Assembly (NCBI GenBank): GCA_903928915.1
Contig: CAIYSL010000106.1
Span: 1 to 55,181 of the forward strand
Reading direction: 5' to 3'
Length of the DNA stretch: 55,181 bases
From: an uncultured Syntrophobacterales bacterium
Lineage (GTDB): Bacteria > Desulfobacterota > Syntrophia > Syntrophales > UBA5619
Shown here: positions 48,764-55,181 of the stretch, one piece after another
Layout: each line of letters opens with the position of its first letter
Numbering within the stretch: position 1 is the first letter of the stretch
Position numbers and translations under genes: made by a program
The notes under the pieces: generated by a model
What the model saw: only the letters and a program-made list of their open reading frames with translations
Told to the model about the DNA's origin: nothing
The model's database searches: none

Positions 48764-50824
48764 TCACGACCGCAGTGAACGGATCGCCGGCTGCACCGGC
48801 TGCGCGGAGCTTCCGCAGGGCCTCCGGGAGGTCGCCCGCGCAGCCGTGGCGCCCCCCCACCCCTCCAGATGCCGGCAGAGGACCGCCTTGCCGGCGGTTT
48901 CCGGGGATGCCACCAGGACCCGCAGCGCCGCGAAAGAGAGCGAAAACGGCGCCGCTGCGGGGGATGGCGCAGCTTGTTTTTCCAGCCGCGCCGTGAACCG
49001 GAACGCGGAGCCCTCGCCCGGGGTGCTCTCGGCGGAGATCTCTCCCCCCATCATCTGCACGAGCTCACGCGCAATGGCGAGCCCCAGCCCGGTGCCGCCG
49101 TACCTGCGCGTCGTCGAGCCGTCCCCCTGGGAAAAGGCATGAAAGATCCTGGGGAGGGCCTCCGGCGGGATCCCCACCCCCGTATCGCGCACCTCGAACC
49201 GCAGCAGTACCGTGCCCGCCTCCTCGGCCTCCCGCAGGACGTGCAGCGTCACCTCCCCCCGGTCGGTGAACTTCAGCGCGTTTCCCAGCAGATTGACCAG
49301 CACTTGGCGAAGCCGTACCGGGTCGCCCCGCAGCGCCACCGGGACCCCGGCATCAATCGAGCTGGCCAGTTCGATCCCCTTGGCGGCTGCCTGGGCGCCG
49401 AAGAATTCGACAATCTCTTCGACGAGCCGCTGGAGGTCCAGTTCGGTCTCCGCCATCATCAGCTTGCCCGCCTCGATCTTCGAGAAATCGAGGATGTCGT
49501 TGATCAACTGCAGCAGGGTCTCCCCCGAGGTGAGCGCCATCTCCACGTAGGATCGTTGCCGTTCGGTCAGCTGCTCGCCCCGGAGCAGCTCGAGAAACCC
49601 CAGCACCCCGTTCATCGGCGTCCGGATCTCGTGGCTCATGTTCGCGACGAACTGCGATTTCGCCCGGCTCGCCGCCACCGCCGCCTCCTTGGCGGCAACC
49701 AGTTGGGCGGTCCGCTCCTGCACGCGTTGATCGAGCTCCTCGTGGGCCCTGCTCAACAGCCGGTTGGTCTTCGTGCGCGCGGCAATCTGCTGCCGGACCA
49801 CGGCGACCATGCGGTCGAAGGCCCGGACCAGGGCCTCGACCTCGTTCCCCGTTTCCGTCACTGCCCCCGCGGATGAGTACTCCTGGATGATCGCTTCGGA
49901 CTTCCCCCGCAGGGCGCGCAGCGGGCGGGTCAACCGGAGGGCGCCGAAGGAGCCGATGACCGCAACGAACAGGAGGATTGCCAGCGACGCCCAGAGGAGC
50001 CGGGTTTGCCCCTCCTCCAGCAGGAGGTACATCCGGGAGACGTCGTTTTCCACCACCAGGCAGATGTGCGTCTCCACGACGGCCACCGGCGCGTACAGGC
50101 GGATCAGCCGCTGCTGGCGGTCGAACAGGATGTTCGTCTTCTTGTCGAGGAAACTGCTCTTCACCAGTTCCTCGTCGAGCCCGCGGCCCGCCGCGAGCGG
50201 GGTGGAGCCGACGATCGTCCCCGCTGCGGAGCCGAAAAACACCTGACTCCCCGTCTCGGCGGCCAGTTTCCTCGCAAACCCCTGGTCGAGCCGGATCCCC
50301 ACGACGGCCGTTCCGAGCAGCCGGTTCCCCTGGTACAGGGGTTCGATCACGCTGATCATCAAACCCTGCCGGCCGGCGTCGGCGCCCACGATCTCTGCGC
50401 CGTCCAGGGCCTCCTCCATCCCCCAAATCTCGCGGAGATCGCGCCACGACTCGCGGTCCGGATAGGCCCGCAGGGTGATCCCCCGGGCATCCGTCACGGC
50501 GAAGAAATCCACAGCGAGTTCCCGGAAGAGTTCGTCCATGACCCCGCCGAGGCGGGCCGCGCCGTTCGACCCGGCGGCGCGGCCGATGCTCCCGATGAGG
50601 CGATCGTTTCTCCGCAGAAGGCGGGAGATCGCCAGAAGCTGGTCGACCTCGCGCGCGATGATGGCCTTCACGGTGGCATGGGTTCCGGACACCTTGTCCT
50701 GTTCCCGCACCTCAAGGGAATGGTGCAGGTTGGACAGGCTGAGCCAGTACCCGACGAAGAGCGTCGAAAGGGCGATGACCAACAGCAGCGTTATGATCGG
50801 CACGTGCAGACTCTTTCTCCACAT
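48764..50824 (-). CDS. Membrane-bound hybrid histidine kinase, frame ending in receiver 1
   Basis: A 686-residue frame. Helix 1 (8-29) and helix 2 (277-295) enclose a periplasmic sensor domain of about 250 residues with Cache-like text (FFAVTDARGITLRAYPDRESWRDL). A HAMP region (296-350), HisKA with H398 (FVANMSHEIRTPMNG), and an HATPase with VLVNLLGNALKFTDRG and GTGLGLAIARELVQMMGG follow. The first receiver starts (LRVLVASPETAGKAVLCRHLEGWGG) and then turns into an unrelated basic tail after a G run, ending at 48764. The kinase starts six bases after the PstS-like gene, so the binding protein may present its ligand to it. Confidence 0.88.
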   Translation of the reverse strand: MWRKSLHVPIITLLLVIALSTLFVGYWLSLSNLHHSLEVREQDKVSGTHATVKAIIAREVDQLLAISRLLRRNDRLIGSIGRAAGSNGAARLGGVMDELFRELAVDFFAVTDARGITLRAYPDRESWRDLREIWGMEEALDGAEIVGADAGRQGLMISVIEPLYQGNRLLGTAVVGIRLDQGFARKLAAETGSQVFFGSAAGTIVGSTPLAAGRGLDEELVKSSFLDKKTNILFDRQQRLIRLYAPVAVVETHICLVVENDVSRMYLLLEEGQTRLLWASLAILLFVAVIGSFGALRLTRPLRALRGKSEAIIQEYSSAGAVTETGNEVEALVRAFDRMVAVVRQQIAARTKTNRLLSRAHEELDQRVQERTAQLVAAKEAAVAASRAKSQFVANMSHEIRTPMNGVLGFLELLRGEQLTERQRSYVEMALTSGETLLQLINDILDFSKIEAGKLMMAETELDLQRLVEEIVEFFGAQAAAKGIELASSIDAGVPVALRGDPVRLRQVLVNLLGNALKFTDRGEVTLHVLREAEEAGTVLLRFEVRDTGVGIPPEALPRIFHAFSQGDGSTTRRYGGTGLGLAIARELVQMMGGEISAESTPGEGSAFRFTARLEKQAAPSPAAAPFSLSFAALRVLVASPETAGKAVLCRHLEGWGGATAARATSRRPCGSSAQPVQPAIRSLRS

Positions 50825-50830
50825 GGCAGG

Positions 50831-51667
50831 TCATCTCCGCTCGAGGGCGATCATCCCCCGCTGTTCGATGATTCCCCTGCCCGCCGGCGAATACACGAAG
50901 GCCAGGAACCTCTCGGCAAGGGGGCCGGGGGTTTCCCGGGTGACAAAGGCGTAGTGCTCCTCCAGGGGGTACCGGCCCGAGCGGAAGTTTTCCCGCGTCG
51001 GGGCGATGCCGTCGAGGGCGATCGGAGAGAGGCCGCCGCGGGACCACCGCAGCGAAGAGTGGGTGACGAATCCGATCGAATTCTTGTATTTGTCCAGGGT
51101 CTCCACGGTGATCCGATCGTACAGGAGCACCTTGGCCTGGGGAGAAAAGGAGAGCGTGCGGAAGGGCTCCAACCGGTCCTGAATGACGATCAGGCTCGAA
51201 TCTCCCGCCTCCCGGGTGACGACCCTGATCGGTCCCGGCGCGCCGCCGACCCCCTGCCAGTCGGTGATCTTCCCGGAAAAGATCGCCGCCAGTTGCGGGA
51301 CGCTCAGGCTGCGGACCTTCACCCCTTTGCCGACGACGAAGACCACGACGTCACGGGCAAAGGGCAACCGGACGAGTCCCTCGTGCTCCTCGGCGGCCTT
51401 GAGGGGGCGCGCCACCCGGGCAAGCGGGGTCTCGCCCTTGAGAACCGCGGCGATGCCGCCTCCCGACCCCGTGCTGGCCGGAACGGACACGCGATCGACG
51501 GGATTGGCCCGGTTGAACGCCTCTGCCAGCTCGGCGACGATCGGTTCACATGCCCCGGTTCCCGGAATGGTCAGCGTCTCCCCGTGCAGCGGCGTCCCCC
51601 CGAGCGCCGCAGCGGCAGCGACGGCCGAAAGCCAGAAGGCCCAGCCGGTCGTGAATCGAGATTGCAT
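50831..51667 (-). CDS. PstS-like periplasmic binding protein of a sensor operon
   Basis: A 278-residue protein of the phosphate-binding-like family. A signal peptide (RFTTGWAFWLSAVAAAAALGGTPLHG) precedes LTIPGTGACEPIVAELAEAFNR, ASTGSGGGIAAVLKGETPLARVARPLK, RDVVVFVVGKGVKVRSLSVPQLAAIFSGKITDWQGVGG and a C-terminal lobe. The typical PstS phosphate contacts are only partly recognisable, so the ligand may be another anion. I chose the ATG at 51667 because the signal peptide begins there. No pst permease genes are near; its partner is the hybrid kinase six bases downstream. Confidence 0.85.
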   Translation of the reverse strand: MQSRFTTGWAFWLSAVAAAAALGGTPLHGETLTIPGTGACEPIVAELAEAFNRANPVDRVSVPASTGSGGGIAAVLKGETPLARVARPLKAAEEHEGLVRLPFARDVVVFVVGKGVKVRSLSVPQLAAIFSGKITDWQGVGGAPGPIRVVTREAGDSSLIVIQDRLEPFRTLSFSPQAKVLLYDRITVETLDKYKNSIGFVTHSSLRWSRGGLSPIALDGIAPTRENFRSGRYPLEEHYAFVTRETPGPLAERFLAFVYSPAGRGIIEQRGMIALERR

Positions 51668-52246
51668 CGCTCCCCCCTCCTTTCCGGCCGTCGCCGATCG
51701 AAAGCCGCACCCCGATTCGTGCAAATTCAGGGCCGTGGCCGGGGATTCCTCCTGCCGCCAGCCGGGCGCATTCCCGCAGGGCCGGCGGGGCTTCGCGGCA
51801 GCGGGGGCGTGGCGCATCCCCCGGGCGCCTTGACGACGCCCCCGGTTCGCCGAGGCCGGCCTGACTGGGGTACGTCAAAAAACGGACAGCGCCTTTTCCC
51901 CGGCGGGCCAGGCGGCACTCCCCGCACCGTCCCGGGATGCCGGCACGGGAGATCCGCTCTGTTCGGGCGCAGCCGGCATCGCCGGCAGACCGCGTGCGGG
52001 GTCGCGCGGCGGCTGATCGGGCGCGCGAGGCCCTGCCTCACCGACGCTCATGAACCTTTTCCGAACGGCCGGGGCGTCACGGTCCGCGGCCGTTCGGGGG
52101 TTTGTGATTGACAGCCGGCCCCCCCTTCCCTATACTAGGCCTTCCTTCCGATCGGTATCCGGTATCCGACGGAAGACGGCCGATCGAAGCGGGAAGTGCC
52201 CACCGCCGACGGACTTTAGACAAGGAGAACGCAACAACCACTGCCT
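51668..52246. other. Divergent intergenic region, PstS-like gene / dedA
   Basis: A 579-bp GC-rich stretch. Several open frames cross it on both strands but none shows a ribosome-binding site or family signature. It contains the dedA promoter at 52108-52136; no clear promoter for the PstS-like gene was found. Confidence 0.6.
52108..52136 (+). promoter_or_regulatory. Promoter of the dedA gene
   Basis: TTGACA (52108-52113) and TATACT (52131-52136) are separated by exactly 17 bp, about 110 bp upstream of the dedA ATG. Confidence 0.85.
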
Positions 52247-52903
52247 ATGATGGATCTACTCGTAACCCTCGTCGATCTGTTCCTCCACCTCGATCGCTAC
52301 CTGGGAGACCTGCTTCAGTACTTCGGCGTCTGGACTTACGTGGTGCTGTTTCTGATCATCTTCTGCGAGACCGGGCTTGTGGTCACGCCGATCCTCCCGG
52401 GGGATTCGCTGCTCTTCGCACTCGGGGCCTTCGCCGCCAACCCCTTCCTCAAGGGGCCGCTCGAAGTGGAACTGCTGTTCATCACCCTGTCCATCGCGGC
52501 CATCGCCGGGGATACGGTGAACTACTCGCTCGGGCACTTCATCGGCCCGCGGGTGTTCCACGGCGGGAACTACCGGTTCCTGAAACGGGAGTACCTGGAG
52601 AGGACCCATCGGTTCTACGAAAAGCACGGCGGCAAGACGATCGTCATCGCGCGGTTCATCCCGATCATCCGCACCTTTGCCCCGTTCGTGGCAGGGATCG
52701 GGGCGATGACCTACTCCCGGTTCATCGTCTACAATATCGCCGGCGGCATCGCCTGGATCGGCATCTTCATCTTCGGGGGGTATTTCTTCGGCAACCTCCC
52801 GATGATCAGGAACAACTTCACCCTGGTCATCATCGCGATCGTCATCCTTTCGGTCCTGCCCGGGGTGATCGAGTATTTCCGCCAGTCCCGGGAGGCGGCG
52901 TGA
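52247..52903 (+). CDS. DedA family membrane protein
   Basis: A 218-residue protein of the DedA/SNARE-associated family, proposed to move undecaprenyl phosphate or other lipids across the membrane. Family blocks: YVVLFLIIFCETGLVVTPILPGDSLLFALGAFA near residue 27, GDTVNYSLGHFIGPRVF, and FYEKHGGKTIVIARFIPIIRTFAPFVAGIGAMTYSRFIVYNIAGGIAWI, which carries the conserved Arg and Pro residues. The final helix is NFTLVIIAIVILSVLPGVIEYF. AAGGAG lies rather far (about 18 bp) from the ATG. The next gene begins 68 bp after its stop. Confidence 0.92.
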   Translation: MMDLLVTLVDLFLHLDRYLGDLLQYFGVWTYVVLFLIIFCETGLVVTPILPGDSLLFALGAFAANPFLKGPLEVELLFITLSIAAIAGDTVNYSLGHFIGPRVFHGGNYRFLKREYLERTHRFYEKHGGKTIVIARFIPIIRTFAPFVAGIGAMTYSRFIVYNIAGGIAWIGIFIFGGYFFGNLPMIRNNFTLVIIAIVILSVLPGVIEYFRQSREAA

Positions 52904-52971
52904 GGGGCGGTGCGGGAGGAGCGATGGAGAACCGACGGACGGATGGCGCCTGGCATGGAAGCGGAGGAGAG

Positions 52972-53955
52972 ATGACCCGTACGAAGCTCGGTCTGATCGT
53001 TCTTGTTCTGGGGGGGCTGCTACTCGGCGCGGGGACGGTCCGGGCGTCGGAAGAGAAGAGCATCGTCAAGATCGGCAGCGACGTGACGATCGAAAGCGGC
53101 GCCACGGCCCGCAACGTGGTCACCATCGGCGGCCAGATTACCGTCGACGGGACCGTGGACAAGAATGTCGTCGCCGTGGGCGGCTCGGTGGTCCTGACGA
53201 AACAGGCCGTGGTGGGCGGGAATGTCCTCTCTCTGGGCGGGGTGATCGTGGCCGCGCGGGACGCTCAGGTGACCGGAAGCCTGACGGAGATCAACTCCTC
53301 CAATTTGTTCGAAACGCTGACTGCGGCCATGAGCGCCGACTGGGAAGGGTGGTCCTGGATCTTCGCCGTCATCCAGCTTGCCCTGTTTCTGGTCATCTTG
53401 GTCGTGGCGATCCTGATCGTCGCCCTCCTGCCGAAACCGGTCCGTACCGTGGCGGAGGCGATCGGGGAAAACACCTTCAAGGTGATCCTCTGCGGGCTGC
53501 TGGGGCTTATCCTGATCGTGCCGCTGGCGCTCCTGCTGACCATTTCGGTCGTCGGAATCGCCCTCATCCCGCTGGAGGTGATCATCGTCGCCTGTTCCGT
53601 CCTGCTGGGGATCATCGCCGTCAGCCAGTTGATCGGCGGGAAGGTGCTGCGGCTGTTCAGACGGCCGAATCCCGGGATGGTCCGCGAAACCCTCTGCGGG
53701 CTGATCGTCCTGCTGTTCGTCGGCTGGCTTCCGTACGTCGGCGTTATGGTCAAGGCCATGGCGATCGTCCTCGGCCTGGGGGCGGTCCTGCTCACCCGGT
53801 TCGGAACCTACCGGGGCTGGAAGGAGGCGCTTCCCCCCGCTGCGGCGGCTGCCGCACCGGCCCCTGTTCCCGCTCCTGCCGCTGCCGAGGTCTCCCCCGC
53901 CCCGCAGCCGGGCGCCCCGCCCGCCGATACCGACGGACCGTCGGGGGCCGCATAG
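52972..53955 (+). CDS. Membrane protein with bactofilin-like repeat domain
   Basis: A 327-residue protein. A signal peptide (MTRTKLGLIVLVLGGLLLGAGTVRA) precedes a repeat region (26-115) with short beta-helix-like turns, SIVKIGSDVTIESGATARNVVTIGGQITVDGTVDKNVVAVGGSVVLTKQAVVGGNVLSLGG, reminiscent of polymer-forming bactofilin domains. Four or five membrane helices follow (about 130-280) and an Ala/Pro-rich tail closes it. I prefer the ATG at 52972 (GGAGG just upstream, directly before the signal peptide) over 52924. Its 3' end overlaps the convergent P-type ATPase frame by 148 bp. The function is unknown. Confidence 0.8.
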   Translation: MTRTKLGLIVLVLGGLLLGAGTVRASEEKSIVKIGSDVTIESGATARNVVTIGGQITVDGTVDKNVVAVGGSVVLTKQAVVGGNVLSLGGVIVAARDAQVTGSLTEINSSNLFETLTAAMSADWEGWSWIFAVIQLALFLVILVVAILIVALLPKPVRTVAEAIGENTFKVILCGLLGLILIVPLALLLTISVVGIALIPLEVIIVACSVLLGIIAVSQLIGGKVLRLFRRPNPGMVRETLCGLIVLLFVGWLPYVGVMVKAMAIVLGLGAVLLTRFGTYRGWKEALPPAAAAAAPAPVPAPAAAEVSPAPQPGAPPADTDGPSGAA

Positions 53956-55181
53956 GCTTCGGCCCGGCGCCGCCGGGTTGCCCGCTCACCGGAGACCCGC
54001 TCCACCTTTCCTTTCCTGCCGATCCGGAGCGAGTTACCCGCCACGAACAGGGAGCTTGCGGCCATCGCTCCCGCGGCAACGACGGGATGAAGCAGGCCGG
54101 AAAAGGCGAGGGGCAACGCCACGGCGTTGTAGAAGAAGGCCCAGAATATGTTCTGCCTGATGACGGCAACGGTCTGCCGCGACAGCCGGATGCAGGCCGG
54201 GATGAGCGCCAGGTCGCTGCGCATCAGCACCGCGTCGGCGCTCTCCAGGGCGATGTCGCTCCCCCTGCCCATCGCCACCCCCGTCGTCGCCTGGACAAGC
54301 GCGGGGGCGTCGTTGATGCCGTCGCCGACCATCATCACCGGCATCCCGCCCGCCTGCATCTGCGCGATGAGCTCCTTCTTCGCGGCGGGGGATGCCCCCC
54401 AGACCGCCTCGTAGATCCCGGCGCTCCGGGCGACGGCGCGGGTAGTCAGCTCGTCGTCCCCGCTGACGATCGAGACGGCGCAGTGCAGCGCCTTGAGCTC
54501 TGCGACCACAGCGGCGGCCTCCTTCCGTATCCCGTCGGAGACCACCAGGATCGCCCGGAGCGCCCCCTCCCACCCCAGGTAGACGACCGTATTGCCCTCC
54601 TGCTTGCGGCTCCCGGCGGTCGCGGCGACGGCCCCGTCCCCGCTCACGGGAATTCCGTTCTCCCGCAGCCAGCCCGGATTGCCGATCACGACCCGCCGGC
54701 CCGCGACCGTCGCCGCGATGCCCCGCCCGGTCGCAGCCCGGAAGTCCGTAACCGCAGCAGGGGCAACGCGGCCCGGCAGCTCCCGTGCTGCCGCCGCGAG
54801 GGTCTGGCCGATGCTGTGCTCGGATTGCCCCTCTGCCGCTCCCGCCAGGGCAACGATCTCCTCCGGCGAGCACGAGCGGTCGAGGACCACCGTCTCGGCC
54901 AGCAGCGGCCTGCCCACGGTGATGGTGCCCGTCTTGTCGAACACGACCCGCCCGGTCTTGCCCGCCGCCTCCGCCGTCTCCCCATTTTTCACCAGGACCC
55001 CCATCGCCGAGGCCCGGGAGGCGAACATCATCAGGGCCAGCGGCGTCGCCAGGCCGAGGCTGTAGGGGCAGGCGATGACCAGGGTGGCGGCCTCTTGCAC
55101 GGGCTGCGCGCCAAAATCGGAGACCGGCCGGCCATCCAGGGCGGGGGGGGAGGGCCAGGCGACCTTGGACATGCCCTGCAC
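53808..55181 (-). CDS. P1B-type heavy-metal transporting ATPase (partial, 3' part)
   Basis: The gene enters the window from the right; about 457 residues are present. It has the CPx motif region (TLVIACPYSLGLATPLALMM), the phosphorylation site VFDKTGTITVGRP, an HP-like ATP-binding element (EHSIGQTLAAAA, with Ser-Ile after the His), VMMVGDGINDAPALVQATTGVAMGRGSDIALESADAVLM and the last two helices. The transport motif is Cys-Pro-Tyr instead of the usual Cys-Pro-Cys of copper pumps. After the last helix (VAGNSLRIGRKGK) comes a low-complexity tail of about 70 residues that overlaps the convergent gene. Metal specificity is uncertain. Confidence 0.86.
   Translation of the reverse strand: MQGMSKVAWPSPPALDGRPVSDFGAQPVQEAATLVIACPYSLGLATPLALMMFASRASAMGVLVKNGETAEAAGKTGRVVFDKTGTITVGRPLLAETVVLDRSCSPEEIVALAGAAEGQSEHSIGQTLAAAARELPGRVAPAAVTDFRAATGRGIAATVAGRRVVIGNPGWLRENGIPVSGDGAVAATAGSRKQEGNTVVYLGWEGALRAILVVSDGIRKEAAAVVAELKALHCAVSIVSGDDELTTRAVARSAGIYEAVWGASPAAKKELIAQMQAGGMPVMMVGDGINDAPALVQATTGVAMGRGSDIALESADAVLMRSDLALIPACIRLSRQTVAVIRQNIFWAFFYNAVALPLAFSGLLHPVVAAGAMAASSLFVAGNSLRIGRKGKVERVSGERATRRRRAEAYAAPDGPSVSAGGAPGCGAGETSAAAGAGTGAGAAAAAAGGSASFQPR

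Overview
The window is a GC-rich bacterial chromosome segment with dense genes, short intergenic gaps and long antisense shadow frames. The pgpA-cinA-thpR-recA-recX-alaS cluster, the NrpR-type regulator, the tripartite tricarboxylate (TTT) transporter, HypAB, and two cytochrome c / Tat iron-sulfur / NrfD electron-transfer modules point to an anaerobic or microaerophilic member of the Desulfobacterota (the former Deltaproteobacteria). This is inferred from gene content; I cannot name a genus. No prophage, CRISPR array, rRNA or integrase was seen.

Layout. 1-6991: the end of an unidentified gene, a 124-bp palindromic repeat between convergent genes, a glutamine cyclotransferase, a YitT-type membrane protein, an EamA transporter, exonuclease III with a GAF-like protein, a Ski2-like helicase and tRNA-Glu. 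6992-10019: an apparently AT-richer patch behind the tRNA with a bacteriohemerythrin, a ferritin-like protein, and a diiron metallo-beta-lactamase (FprA/ODP-like) protein overlapping a class III nucleotide cyclase. This looks like a small oxygen-sensing and oxygen-handling set. 10405-17527: a TctCBA transporter, a split UxaA-type dehydratase or lyase, an NrpR-like regulator and glutamate dehydrogenase. 17870-22002: an M16C peptidase, a lipoprotein and a flavodoxin. 22085-23586: an acetyltransferase, a small membrane protein and a broken FMN-binding protein gene.

23737-30277 is the minus-strand DNA-repair and housekeeping cluster. It is divergent from a Y-family polymerase gene whose promoter holds a perfect palindrome of the Gram-positive LexA type (GAAC-N4-GTTC). 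32155-34650 is a PAS/GAF hybrid histidine kinase.

35102-45291 is the most striking region. Two three-gene modules (multihaem cytochrome c, Tat-exported four-cluster ferredoxin, NrfD-type membrane protein) flank a complete AapJQMP-type amino-acid ABC transporter, all on the plus strand. Neither module has a catalytic molybdopterin or sulfite-reductase subunit beside it. Each resembles the JOP part of DsrMKJOP, or similar quinone/periplasm electron-transfer complexes.

45307-51667 (minus strand) holds a class I glutamine amidotransferase, hypBA, and a signalling set: a PstS-like periplasmic binding protein, a hybrid kinase with two receivers broken by two one-base gaps in poly-G runs, and a receiver-HPt protein. 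52247-55181 holds a DedA protein, a membrane protein with a bactofilin-like repeat domain, and the 3' part of a P1B-type ATPase with an unusual CPY motif.
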